This document shows, piece after piece, positions 34,474 to 43,710 of a stretch of 64,000 bases of DNA. The DNA is from NVTR01 sp036480115. Its GTDB lineage: Bacteria > Pseudomonadota > Alphaproteobacteria > Rhodobacterales > Rhodobacteraceae. The DNA is taken from NCBI GenBank assembly GCA_965224795.1, contig CBDDAE010000001.1, positions 806,001-870,000 of the forward strand. Reading direction: 5' to 3'. How positions within the stretch are numbered: the first letter of the stretch is position 1; the number at the start of each line of letters is the position of its first letter. Made by a program: the position numbers and the translations under genes. The notes beneath the pieces are model-generated. The model saw nothing but the letters and a program-made list of their open reading frames with translations. It did not search any database and was not told the DNA's origin.

Positions 34474-35270
34474 TGGCAAACCTGACTTTCACTATCCTTG
34501 GCAGCGGCTCATCGGGCGGAGTACCGCGTTTGGGCGGGCACTGGGGCGCGTGTGATCCAAACAACCCAAAAAACAACCGACGGCGCTGTTCTATGCTGGT
34601 CGAACGTCAGAACAAAATAGGCACCACCCGGGTGCTGATCGACACCTCCCCGGATATGCGCGCCCAACTACTGGATGCCAAAGTGGGTGAATTAAACGCT
34701 GTGGTTTACACGCATTCCCACGCCGATCACATGCATGGCATTGATGATTTACGCATGGTTGTTTTCAATAGAAAACAGCGCCTACCGGTCTGGGCGGATG
34801 CCCCGACACAGGACGCGCTTTTGTCGCGGTTTGGCTATGCGTTTGTGCAGCCAAAGGGTTCGCCCTATCCGCCGATCCTGGACCTAAACACCATTGACGG
34901 AGATGTGGATATAGACGGTCCAGGTGGCACCATTACCCTGACCCCACTTAAGGTGCGCCACGGTTCGATGGACGCTTTAGGTTTTCGCATCAATAGCCTA
35001 GCCTATCTTCCTGATGTATCTGACATTTCCGACGATACTGTACCAGGTCTGGCCGACCTTGATTGTTGGGTCATCGACGCCCTGCGCCGTACACCGCACC
35101 CGACCCATTTCCATCTGGAACGCTCATTGGAATGGATCAGTCGCATCGCCCCAAAACGTGCCGTACTGACCAACATGCATAATGATCTGGATTACGCCAC
35201 ACTAGAGGCCGAAACTCCGGATCACATCGCCCCGGCTTATGACGGCATGACAATCACTTACGAGGTTTGA
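34473..35270 (+). CDS. Metallo-beta-lactamase-fold hydrolase (PhnP-like)
   Basis: This 265-aa MBL-fold protein has the N-terminal LGSGSSGGVPRLGG and the zinc motif HSHADHMHGIDDLR. Other metal ligands fit RHGSMDALG and the C-terminal TNMHNDLDY. It resembles PhnP-type cyclic phosphodiesterases. It is part of the holB-tatD operon and overlaps tatD by one base, as is common in this group. The exact substrate is unknown. Confidence 0.85.
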   Translation: MANLTFTILGSGSSGGVPRLGGHWGACDPNNPKNNRRRCSMLVERQNKIGTTRVLIDTSPDMRAQLLDAKVGELNAVVYTHSHADHMHGIDDLRMVVFNRKQRLPVWADAPTQDALLSRFGYAFVQPKGSPYPPILDLNTIDGDVDIDGPGGTITLTPLKVRHGSMDALGFRINSLAYLPDVSDISDDTVPGLADLDCWVIDALRRTPHPTHFHLERSLEWISRIAPKRAVLTNMHNDLDYATLEAETPDHIAPAYDGMTITYEV

Positions 35271-35271
35271 T

Positions 35272-36207
35272 TTGGGCATATTGATCGATGTCATCCTGCC
35301 GGTCTTCATCGTTATCGGCTTTGGCTACCTAGCAGCATGGCGAAAATTGATCTCAGAAACCGCCATTGACGGGCTGATGCGATTTGCCATCAACTTTGCC
35401 ATACCCTGCTTGCTGTTCCTGGCCATCTCAAAAATTGACCTTGCCGCCGATTTCAATATCGCGCTTTTTGCCAGCTTTTACATCGGCGCATTTTGCGGCT
35501 TTGCTTTCGGGTTCCTGGGTGCCAGATACCTGTTCAAACGCAACCTGCAAGACAGTATCTCCATCGGGTTTTGCGCCCTGTTTTCCAACACAGTCCTGCT
35601 GGGCCTGCCCATCGTTGACCGCGCCTATGGTCCCAGTTCCCTTACCAGCACTTACGCCATCGTATCTGTCCACGCTTTGGTGATTTACGCCTTCGGTGTA
35701 ACATTGATGGAGCTTGCGCGGGCTGGCAATTCTGGTTCTGGCGGCGCGCTGTTGCGGCAGATTTCCGGCTCAATGCTTACAAACCCTATCCTGATCGGTA
35801 TCTTGCTGGGATATCTTGTGAATGTAACGGGTATTCAGTTGCCCGGCGCATTGGCCGGCGCCATCACTACCTTGTCCACCGCCGCCCTGCCTGCTGCACT
35901 ATTTGGCCTTGGTGGAACACTGGTTCGCTACCGGCCGGAAGGCGATAAAATGACGATCCTTTGGGTGACAGCTATATCCCTGATCCTACATCCAAGCATT
36001 ACCTACGTTCTTGGGAAATGGGTGTTCATGTTGGATCAGGCACAGTTTCGCGCCGCCGTTTTAACGGCCGCCATGGCACCAGGTATCAACGGCTACCTGT
36101 TTGCCAACATGTATGGCGCTGCCAAGCGGATCGCGGCCTCGTCTGTATTGATTGCCACAGCGCTTTCAATCTTTACCGTCTGGGTATGGTTGGCCATTTT
36201 ACCGTGA
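35272..36207 (+). CDS. AEC-family (auxin efflux carrier-like) transporter
   Basis: This 311-aa integral membrane protein has about ten hydrophobic segments in two repeats of five, beginning LIDVILPVFIVIGFGYLAAW. The family exports small organic acids and related anions. The start is a TTG one base after the previous stop, giving coupling to the MBL gene. Substrate not predictable. Confidence 0.85.
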   Translation: MGILIDVILPVFIVIGFGYLAAWRKLISETAIDGLMRFAINFAIPCLLFLAISKIDLAADFNIALFASFYIGAFCGFAFGFLGARYLFKRNLQDSISIGFCALFSNTVLLGLPIVDRAYGPSSLTSTYAIVSVHALVIYAFGVTLMELARAGNSGSGGALLRQISGSMLTNPILIGILLGYLVNVTGIQLPGALAGAITTLSTAALPAALFGLGGTLVRYRPEGDKMTILWVTAISLILHPSITYVLGKWVFMLDQAQFRAAVLTAAMAPGINGYLFANMYGAAKRIAASSVLIATALSIFTVWVWLAILP

Positions 36208-36495
36208 TTAAACCCCCTCAATCACCATGATATCACTTTCGGAATTTGCCTGGCGGATTTTTGCAGCCGCTTGGTAATCATCGGAATGAAAACAAGCCAG
36301 TGCGGTTTCGTAATCCGGGAATTCAACAACAACATGGCGGTCTTTTTGTGGGCTTTCGGGGGTTTCACAGCGCCCGCCACGTACGATGAACCTGCCACCG
36401 AACCGTTCAACGACAGGCGTATCAAGCCGAACATATTCAGCATATTCTTGCGGATTTGTAACCGTCACATGCGCAATCCAATAACCTTTTGGCAT
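36208..36495 (-). CDS. DUF1330 family protein
   Basis: This 95-aa dimeric alpha/beta-barrel-like protein matches DUF1330: MPKGYWIAHVTVTNPQEYAEYV, then GGRFIVRGG and VVVEFPDYETALACFHSDDYQ. It is cytoplasmic. The stop is immediately next to the end of the AEC gene (convergent genes). Confidence 0.88.
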   Translation of the reverse strand: MPKGYWIAHVTVTNPQEYAEYVRLDTPVVERFGGRFIVRGGRCETPESPQKDRHVVVEFPDYETALACFHSDDYQAAAKIRQANSESDIMVIEGV

Positions 36496-36557
36496 CCCTG
36501 ACCTCTTATTTTAGAACGTTTTCTAACCCTATTCATCACAAACTGCCCTGAATAGCC

Positions 36558-37508
36558 TTAACTGCCCAGTCGTGGAAAAAATTGCTCGGAGTTTTCATTA
36601 ATGAAATCCCATACAGTACGGGTCGCACTTGTCAGCACCTGATCATCACGGAGCAGCACAAACCATTGCCGCTGGATTGGCAATTCGCTGGTCTGGATTG
36701 CGACCAAACGTCCCGCTTTCAACTCTTCCGTCACCGTGTGCTGGCTGATCAAGGCAATCCCAAGCCCGGCAATCACCGCTTGTTTGATGGTCTCGTTAGA
36801 ATCCATTTCAATGGTTTCATAGCGCTTACCTTCACCAATTCTGTCCAGATATCGCATCATCAATATCCGGGTTCCCGATCCCGGTTCGCGCGAAATAATC
36901 ACTTCATCCAGTATTTCCTCGGGCTCAATTAAACCCGGCCGCACCAGCCGGTTATCAGGTGCCGCAATCATCACATGCGGATGCGCGCCAATGGCCTTGG
37001 CTGTCACCATCGGTTCGCGTGGCGGGCGGCCCATGATCACCATATCAACTGAACGCTCATTCAGCGCCTCAATCATCGCACGTCGGTTACCGATATATAG
37101 CTTTACATCAATGTTATTAAACGACTTCTTCAGACCAGCCACCAAAGCAGGCGCAAAGTATTTTCCTGTCGAAACCACCCCCAAAACCACCGATCCCGCC
37201 AGGCCTTTGCGCATAGCGTCAATCTGGTTCACGCAGGATTTCAAACACACCTCAATGGATCCCTGCGCGCGGTGGATCAGCTGCCCCTCAGCCGTCAAAA
37301 CCATGCCCGATTTATCACCCTTTTCGACAATCGTGCAGCCCAGTTGCGCCTCTAATGCGCGCAGCTGGGTATGGACAGCAGGCGGCGTCAGACCAAGTAG
37401 TGACGCAGCCTGGGTGATCGACCCGGTTTGTGCCACGGCATCGACTGCGCGCAACTGTTTCAACGTGATCCCGGTAATTCCACCCATTAAAATATTTTTA
37501 ATCCTCAT
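36558..37508 (-). CDS. cbbR: CbbR-like LysR regulator of the Calvin-cycle operon
   Basis: This protein of up to 316 aa (the start may instead be the ATG at 37487) has an N-terminal LysR helix-turn-helix: LKQLRAVDAVAQTGSITQAASLL and GLTPPAVHTQLRALEAQLGC. The effector domain reads VVLGVVSTGKYFAPALVAGLKK. The wording is close to CbbR proteins, which sense RuBP, NADPH and related metabolites. It is transcribed divergently from fbp (cbbF) with a short shared promoter region, the classic cbbR arrangement. Confidence 0.9.
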   Translation of the reverse strand: MRIKNILMGGITGITLKQLRAVDAVAQTGSITQAASLLGLTPPAVHTQLRALEAQLGCTIVEKGDKSGMVLTAEGQLIHRAQGSIEVCLKSCVNQIDAMRKGLAGSVVLGVVSTGKYFAPALVAGLKKSFNNIDVKLYIGNRRAMIEALNERSVDMVIMGRPPREPMVTAKAIGAHPHVMIAAPDNRLVRPGLIEPEEILDEVIISREPGSGTRILMMRYLDRIGEGKRYETIEMDSNETIKQAVIAGLGIALISQHTVTEELKAGRLVAIQTSELPIQRQWFVLLRDDQVLTSATRTVWDFINENSEQFFPRLGS

Positions 37509-37517
37509 TACGTTTAT

Positions 37518-37530
37518 TTAAATTCTTTTA
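37518..37530. promoter_or_regulatory. Candidate CbbR-binding motif between cbbR and fbp
   Basis: TTA-N7-TTA matches the TNA-N7-TNA core reported for CbbR sites and lies within an A/T-rich stretch of the 79-bp cbbR-fbp intergenic region. The motif is short and can occur by chance, so position is the main support. Confidence 0.4.
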
Positions 37531-37587
37531 TCTCCCCAAACCTGTTCTTTCAACGCCAATCGTCAGAATCGGTGACCGGGAGGATCC

Positions 37588-38595
37588 ATGACAGACAGCA
37601 CGCCGATACTTCAGCCAGATCTAATACCGGACAACCTGTACGCGCCAATGCTTGCCCTGTGCGAAGTGGCCGACAATCTGGCGACTACCATCGCCCTTGG
37701 ACCGCTTGGTCAGACTTTGGGAGTTGAGGTTGGCGAAAACTCCGACGGCGACGGCCAAAAGGCACTGGATGTCATGGCCGATGATGAATTCGCCGCCGCC
37801 CTGAAAGGCAAATCCATTCGCTGGTATGCCTCGGAAGAACAGGAAGACGTTGTTGGCATTGATCCGGATGGTGAATTTGCGCTGGCGATTGATCCGCTGG
37901 ACGGATCGTCAAACATCGACGTGAACGTTTCCATCGGCACGTTATTTTCCATTTTTCCCGCTATGGATGACCCGGTTGAAAGTTTCCTTCGCCCAACAAA
38001 TGAACAGATCGCCGCCGGGTATTTCATTTACGGGCCGCAAACCGCGCTGGTTGTCACCTTTGGCAACGGCACGCAGCACTATGTGATGAACCCGAACACC
38101 CGAAAATTTGAGCTGGTTAACAAGGCCGTACAAATAACCCCGACCAGCCACGAATATTCGATCAACGCCTCAAACTACCGCCATTGGTCCAAACCTGTGC
38201 GCGCCTATATCGACGATTGCATGGCCGGTGCCGAGGGACCGGGGGATCAGGAATTCAACATGCGCTGGGTCGCCTCGCTGGTCGCAGAGACCCACAGGAT
38301 ATTGTCGCGCGGTGGTGTATTCCTATACCCGTCCGATGACCGCGAAGGTTATCAGCGTGGTCGCCTTCGTATGGTTTATGAATGCGCGCCTGTCGCCATG
38401 GTGATTGAGCAGGCAGGCGGAAAAGCAACCGATGGTCAGGATGCAATCCTGGGCCAAAGCGCCCCTGCCCTGCACGCGCGTACCCCGTTTGTGTTTGGCT
38501 CTGCCGACATGGTCGACCGCGTCGCCACCTATCACGACCTACCCGAAAACGAAGTCTCGGCGCTGTTTGGCGGCCGCGGACTGTTCAGAACCTAA
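37588..38595 (+). CDS. cbbF: Fructose-1,6-bisphosphatase class I (CbbF)
   Basis: This 335-aa class I FBPase, which can also act on sedoheptulose-1,7-bisphosphate, provides the regeneration step of the Calvin cycle. Metal and substrate motifs include YASEEQEDV, DPLDGSSNIDVNVSIGT and, near the C-terminus, VYECAPVAMVIEQAGGKATDG. GGGAGGATCC gives a strong ribosome site. It is the first gene of the cbb operon, under CbbR. Confidence 0.95.
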   Translation: MTDSTPILQPDLIPDNLYAPMLALCEVADNLATTIALGPLGQTLGVEVGENSDGDGQKALDVMADDEFAAALKGKSIRWYASEEQEDVVGIDPDGEFALAIDPLDGSSNIDVNVSIGTLFSIFPAMDDPVESFLRPTNEQIAAGYFIYGPQTALVVTFGNGTQHYVMNPNTRKFELVNKAVQITPTSHEYSINASNYRHWSKPVRAYIDDCMAGAEGPGDQEFNMRWVASLVAETHRILSRGGVFLYPSDDREGYQRGRLRMVYECAPVAMVIEQAGGKATDGQDAILGQSAPALHARTPFVFGSADMVDRVATYHDLPENEVSALFGGRGLFRT

Positions 38596-38606
38596 GGACT
38601 GCTGAT

Positions 38607-39479
38607 ATGAGCAAGAAACATCCCATTATTTCTGTCACAGGGTCATCTGGCGCAGGTACTTCCACCGTCAAAACCACGTTTGATCAGATTTTCCGCCGTG
38701 AGGGTGTGAAAGTTGTCTCCATCGAAGGCGACGCATTCCACCGCTATAACCGCGCCGACATGAAGGCCCAACTGGATAAACGCCTGAAAGCAGGCGACCA
38801 TTCTTTCAGCCATTTCAGCCTTGATGCCAATGAGCTGGGCGAACTTGAACGGGTGTTTCGCGAATATGGCGAAACCGGTGCTGGCAAAACCCGCATCTAT
38901 GTTCACAGCGATGCCGAAGCTGCCGAAGTGGGTGTGCCAAGCGGGGAATTCACTGACTGGACCGCGTTTGAAGAAGACTCAGACCTATTATTCTACGAAG
39001 GCCTGCACGGTGCGGTAAACACCGACGACATCAAAATCGCGGACCACGCAGACCTGAAAATTGGCGTTGTGCCGGTGATCAACTTGGAATGGATCCAGAA
39101 AATGCACCGCGATCGTGACGTGCGCGGCTATTCCACCGAGGCAATTACAGACGTGATCCTGCGCCGCATGGATGCCTATGTGAACTGCATCACGCCACAG
39201 TTTTCCCAGACTGACATCAATTTTCAGCGGGTGCCGGTGGTGGATACATCCAACCCGTTCATTTCGCGCGCCATTCCAACGCTGGATGAAAGCCTTGTGG
39301 TCATCCGCTTTGCCAACCCGCGCGGCATTGATTTTCAGTACCTGACCAACATGATTGATGGCTCCTGGATGAGCCGGGCCAATTCCATCGTCATTCCGGG
39401 CGGCAAGACCGATCTGGCCATGCAACTGATCCTGACACCGCTGATCCACCGCCTGGTCAGCCACGCCAAACGCGCCTGA
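38607..39479 (+). CDS. cbbP: Phosphoribulokinase (CbbP)
   Basis: This 290-aa class I (proteobacterial) phosphoribulokinase makes ribulose-1,5-bisphosphate. The P-loop is TGSSGAGTSTVKTTF (residues 11-25). The catalytic and substrate-binding stretch includes EGDAFHRYNRADM and DLLFYEGLHGAV. Its only established use is to feed RuBisCO, so a RuBisCO gene is expected elsewhere in the genome. It starts 11 bp after cbbF. Confidence 0.96.
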   Translation: MSKKHPIISVTGSSGAGTSTVKTTFDQIFRREGVKVVSIEGDAFHRYNRADMKAQLDKRLKAGDHSFSHFSLDANELGELERVFREYGETGAGKTRIYVHSDAEAAEVGVPSGEFTDWTAFEEDSDLLFYEGLHGAVNTDDIKIADHADLKIGVVPVINLEWIQKMHRDRDVRGYSTEAITDVILRRMDAYVNCITPQFSQTDINFQRVPVVDTSNPFISRAIPTLDESLVVIRFANPRGIDFQYLTNMIDGSWMSRANSIVIPGGKTDLAMQLILTPLIHRLVSHAKRA

Positions 39480-39490
39480 GGGGAAATTTC

Positions 39491-41497
39491 ATGAACCAAC
39501 AAAGCAACATTGACGCGGGTACAGAAACGCAAATGGCCAATGCCATTCGCGCCCTGACAATGGACGCCGTTCAGGCTGCCAATTCCGGCCATCCCGGCAT
39601 GCCCATGGGCATGGCCGATGTCGCCGCCGTGCTATTCAACCGGTTCCTGAATGTGGACCCAAGTGATGCCAGCTGGCCGGACCGGGATCGCTTTGTTCTT
39701 AGCGCTGGCCACGGCTCAATGTTGCTATATTCGATCCACCACCTGCTGGGTTACGCCGATATGGACATGGGCCAGCTGCGCAATTTCCGCCAGATGGGCT
39801 ATCGCACTGCCGGACACCCGGAATATGGTCATGCACAGGGTATAGAAACCACCACCGGCCCCTTGGGGCAAGGTGTGGCCACGGCTGTCGGCATGGCACT
39901 GGGCGAACGCCTGCATAATGCGCGCTTTGGCGATGATCTGGTGGATCACTACACCTATGTCATGGCCGGTGACGGTTGTTTGATGGAGGGCATCAGTCAC
40001 GAAGCCATTGATCTGGCCGGACATTTGGGGCTGGGCCGGTTGATCGTCATGTGGGATGACAACGAGATTACCATCGACGGTGCCACGAACATTTCCACCT
40101 CCACCGACCAACCCGCCCGTTTTGCGTCGGCCGGTTGGCACGTTCTGGCCATAAACGGCCATGACACCGAAGAAATCGCAGCAGCCATTGAAGCAGCAAG
40201 AAATGACCCACGCCCAACCCTGATTGCCTGCAAAACGATCATCGGTTTTGGCGCTCCGAACAAGCAAGGCACCTCTGCCACTCACGGCGCGCCGCTGGGG
40301 GATGATGAAATAACAGCGGCGCGCACCACCCTTAATTGGCCCCATGCGGCGTTTGAAATTCCAGACAGCGTTTACGGTGCCTGGACTGCCGTTGCGGCGC
40401 GCGGCAAAGCCATGCATGCCAGCTGGAATACCCGGCTGGAAGCGTCTGATAATACCGTGGATTTCACCACCAGCATCGCACCAACCGACTCTGCCAAACT
40501 GGGTAACGCCCTGACCGACTATCGCAAACGTCTGTCACAAGACGCCCCCAAGGTCGCCACCCGCAAGGCCAGCCAAATGGCACTTGAGGTGGTGAATGCC
40601 ACTCTGCCCAATACCATTGGTGGTTCGGCCGATCTGACCGGGTCGAACCTGACCAAAACCGTCGATATGACCAACGTCACCAACGACAACTATGCCGGCA
40701 ATTACGTCAATTACGGCGTGCGCGAATTTGGCATGGCTGCTGCCATGAACGGGTTATCACTGCACAAAGGTTTCGTGCCCTACGGCGGCACATTTCTGGT
40801 CTTTGCTGACTATGCCCGCCCCGCGATCCGGTTGTCCGCCCTCATGGGCCAGCCTGTTACCTATGTGATGAGCCACGATTCCATCGGCCTTGGCGAAGAT
40901 GGTCCTACCCACCAGCCGGTGGAAACCATTGCGTCCTTACGCGCCATGCCAAACCTCAATGTGTTTCGCCCGGCAGATGCAGTTGAAACCGCTGAATGCT
41001 GGGAACTGGCCGCTGGTTCAACCAGCACGCCATCCATTCTGGCCCTGTCCCGGCAAGGCCTGCCAACCTTGCGCACCACCCACACCGACACCAATATGAC
41101 AGCCAAAGGCGCCTACGTTCTGCGTGAAACATCTGGCAAACGCGATATCACCCTGATCGCCACCGGTTCCGAAGTTGAAATCGCCATGACAGCGGCCGAC
41201 GAGTTGGCCAAGGGCGGCATCAAAGCCGCCGTCGTATCCGCGCCGTGTTTTGAATTGTTTGCCAAACAGCCGCAAAACTACCGCATGGATGTTCTGGGCA
41301 CCGCCCCCCGCATCGGGGTTGAAGCCGCGATCCGGCAAGGCTGGGATGCCCTGCTGGGCGACAATAGCGCCTTTATTGGCATGATTGGTTTCGGCGCATC
41401 CGCACCCGCAGACCAGCTTTACGAACACTTTGGCATCACGTCAAAAGCGGTGGTAGAAGCCGCGCGTAACCTTAGTGATGTCAGGAGATTCACATGA
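39491..41497 (+). CDS. cbbT: Transketolase (CbbT)
   Basis: This 668-aa full-length thiamine-diphosphate enzyme transfers two-carbon units among sugar phosphates. It has the N-terminal motif ANSGHPGMPMGMA, the diphosphate-binding GDGCLMEGISHEA, the pyrimidine domain HDSIGLGEDGPTHQPVE and a C-terminal domain. It overlaps gap by 4 bp. Spacing and content place it within the cbb operon. Confidence 0.96.
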   Translation: MNQQSNIDAGTETQMANAIRALTMDAVQAANSGHPGMPMGMADVAAVLFNRFLNVDPSDASWPDRDRFVLSAGHGSMLLYSIHHLLGYADMDMGQLRNFRQMGYRTAGHPEYGHAQGIETTTGPLGQGVATAVGMALGERLHNARFGDDLVDHYTYVMAGDGCLMEGISHEAIDLAGHLGLGRLIVMWDDNEITIDGATNISTSTDQPARFASAGWHVLAINGHDTEEIAAAIEAARNDPRPTLIACKTIIGFGAPNKQGTSATHGAPLGDDEITAARTTLNWPHAAFEIPDSVYGAWTAVAARGKAMHASWNTRLEASDNTVDFTTSIAPTDSAKLGNALTDYRKRLSQDAPKVATRKASQMALEVVNATLPNTIGGSADLTGSNLTKTVDMTNVTNDNYAGNYVNYGVREFGMAAAMNGLSLHKGFVPYGGTFLVFADYARPAIRLSALMGQPVTYVMSHDSIGLGEDGPTHQPVETIASLRAMPNLNVFRPADAVETAECWELAAGSTSTPSILALSRQGLPTLRTTHTDTNMTAKGAYVLRETSGKRDITLIATGSEVEIAMTAADELAKGGIKAAVVSAPCFELFAKQPQNYRMDVLGTAPRIGVEAAIRQGWDALLGDNSAFIGMIGFGASAPADQLYEHFGITSKAVVEAARNLSDVRRFT

Positions 41498-42495
41498 CCG
41501 TAAAAGTAGCCATCAACGGCTTTGGCCGCATTGGGCGCAACATCTTGCGCGCTATTATTGAAAGCGGGCGCACAGATATAGAAGTTGTCGCCATTAACGA
41601 CCTGGGCTCGGTTGATTTCAACGCCCATTTGCTGCGATTTGACAGCGTGCATGGTCGTTTTCCGCACACTGTCACCGTTGCCGGCGACACCATCGATGTG
41701 GGCCGTGGACCGATCAAAGTCACCGCCATTCGCAACCCGGCCGAACTGCCGTGGGCCGACGTCGATATCGCACTGGAATGCACCGGGATTTTCACCGCGC
41801 GCGATAAGGCGCAGCTGCTGCTGGACAGTGGTGCATCCCGCGTGCTGATTTCGGCCCCCGGAAAAGACGCTGATAAAACAATTGTTTACGGTGTGAACCA
41901 CGATGTGCTGACAGCGGCGGATACCATCGTATCAAACGCCTCCTGCACCACCAATTGCCTGTCACCTGTGGCCAAAGTGCTGAATGACAGCATCGGCATC
42001 AACAAGGGCATCATGACCACGATCCACAGCTATACCGGCGATCAGCCGACGCTGGATACCATGCATTCCGACCTGTACCGCGCCCGCGCCGCCGCCCTGA
42101 ACATGATCCCGACCACAACGGGTGCAGCTAAGGCTGTGGGTCTGGTGCTACCCGAACTGGACGGCAAGCTGGACGGCATGTCGATCCGGGTGCCAACGCC
42201 AAACGTTTCGGTGGTTGATCTGGTATTTGAAGCCGCCCGCGACACCACTATTGAGGAAGTAAATGCGCTGATCAAAACGGCGGCCGACGGCCCGATGAAG
42301 GGCATCCTTGCCTACACCGACGTCGCCAATGTGTCCTGCGATTTCAACCATGATCCGCACAGCTCAATCTTCCACATGGATCAAACCAAGGTGATCGGCG
42401 GCAATATGGTCCGCATCCTGACCTGGTATGATAATGAATGGGGTTTTTCCAACCGCATGGGCGATACTGCGGTCGCTATGGGGAAGTTGATCTGA
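41494..42495 (+). CDS. cbbG: Glyceraldehyde-3-phosphate dehydrogenase (CbbG)
   Basis: This 333-aa enzyme has the Rossmann start VAINGFGRIGRNILR, the catalytic cysteine in SNASCTTNCLSPV and a C-terminal NEWGFSNRMGD. It works in the reductive direction in the cycle. It has a 4-bp overlap with tkt and a one-base overlap with pgk (TGATG). Confidence 0.96.
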   Translation: MTVKVAINGFGRIGRNILRAIIESGRTDIEVVAINDLGSVDFNAHLLRFDSVHGRFPHTVTVAGDTIDVGRGPIKVTAIRNPAELPWADVDIALECTGIFTARDKAQLLLDSGASRVLISAPGKDADKTIVYGVNHDVLTAADTIVSNASCTTNCLSPVAKVLNDSIGINKGIMTTIHSYTGDQPTLDTMHSDLYRARAAALNMIPTTTGAAKAVGLVLPELDGKLDGMSIRVPTPNVSVVDLVFEAARDTTIEEVNALIKTAADGPMKGILAYTDVANVSCDFNHDPHSSIFHMDQTKVIGGNMVRILTWYDNEWGFSNRMGDTAVAMGKLI

Positions 42496-43691
42496 TGGCC
42501 ATAACCCCCATTACCGATCTGGACGTTGCCGGCAAAACCCTGGTGGTGCGCGCTGATCTGAACGTACCGATGCAAGACGGGCGCGTCAGTGACGCCACCC
42601 GTATCACGCGGTTCGCCGAAGGTATGAAACCCTTGCTGGCCAGGGGTGCCCGTCTGGTCATCCTGTCGCATTTCGGCCGCCCCAAAGGGCAAATCATGCC
42701 GGAATATTCCCTAAGTAACATCGTAAATGAACTGGCCGACGCACTGGATTGCCCTTTGGCCTTTGGCATGGCTTGCGTAGGCCCGGATATCGAAGCGGCA
42801 GCGAAAAACCTTACCAACGGCACTGCGATGTTGTGCGAAAACCTGCGCTTTGATCCGCGCGAAGAGCAGAACGACAGCGGTTTCGCCAGTGAGCTGGCTG
42901 CCCTTGGCGACATTTACGTCAACGATGCGTTTTCAACGGCGCACCGGGCGCATGCCTCAACCTCGGCAATTGTTGGGTTCCTGCCCGCCACAGCAGGGCC
43001 ACTTTTGAATACTGAAATCAATGCATTGACGGACGCCCTTGAAGCACCGAAACGGCCAAGCGTGGCGATTGTTGGTGGTGCGAAAATATCGTCGAAAATC
43101 CCGGTTCTTAAGAACCTCGTATCCAAACTCGACGCTGTGATTATCGGCGGCGCCATGGCAAATACGTTCCTTTATGAAGACGGCGCGCCCATGGGCACTT
43201 CGCTGCATGAGGACGACCAAGGCGAAACGGTTCGTGAAATCCGCGCCATGGCGGCGAAATCCAGTTGCAAGGTTCTGTTGCCGGCCGACGTCGTGTGCAG
43301 CCCGGAATTCAAGGCCGGGGCCAACGCCACGGTTACTGCGAATGACGCCTGCCCTGACGATCAGATGATTTTGGACGCCGGCCCGCAGGCCATCGCCGAT
43401 TTCATCGAGGTTCTGAAAACATCCAAAACCATCCTGTGGAATGGCCCGCTTGGGGCGTTCGAAATCCCGCCCTTTGACACCGGCACAACCGAACTGGCGA
43501 AAGCCGCCGCGCAGCTGGTCAAAGACGGTTCCGCCGTTGCCGTGGCGGGTGGGGGTGACACCGTTGCCGCCCTGATCGGGGCCGGTGTGGCGGATGATTT
43601 TACCTACGTGTCATCCGCTGGTGGCGCGTTTCTGGAATGGCTTGAGGGTCGCGAATTACCCGGCATCGCGGCACTTTCCCGCACAACTTAA
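42495..43691 (+). CDS. pgk: Phosphoglycerate kinase (CbbK)
   Basis: This 398-aa enzyme uses the ATG at 42495 that overlaps the gap stop, giving MAITPITDLDVAGKTLVVRADLNVPM, the normal PGK N-terminus. Other motifs are SHFGRPKG, the hinge region and the ATP-binding GGGDTVAAL near the C-terminus. It phosphorylates 3-phosphoglycerate to 1,3-bisphosphoglycerate, the substrate of the upstream gap product. Confidence 0.95.
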   Translation: MAITPITDLDVAGKTLVVRADLNVPMQDGRVSDATRITRFAEGMKPLLARGARLVILSHFGRPKGQIMPEYSLSNIVNELADALDCPLAFGMACVGPDIEAAAKNLTNGTAMLCENLRFDPREEQNDSGFASELAALGDIYVNDAFSTAHRAHASTSAIVGFLPATAGPLLNTEINALTDALEAPKRPSVAIVGGAKISSKIPVLKNLVSKLDAVIIGGAMANTFLYEDGAPMGTSLHEDDQGETVREIRAMAAKSSCKVLLPADVVCSPEFKAGANATVTANDACPDDQMILDAGPQAIADFIEVLKTSKTILWNGPLGAFEIPPFDTGTTELAKAAAQLVKDGSAVAVAGGGDTVAALIGAGVADDFTYVSSAGGAFLEWLEGRELPGIAALSRTT

Positions 43692-43710
43692 TACCTTAGG
43701 AGAGACCACT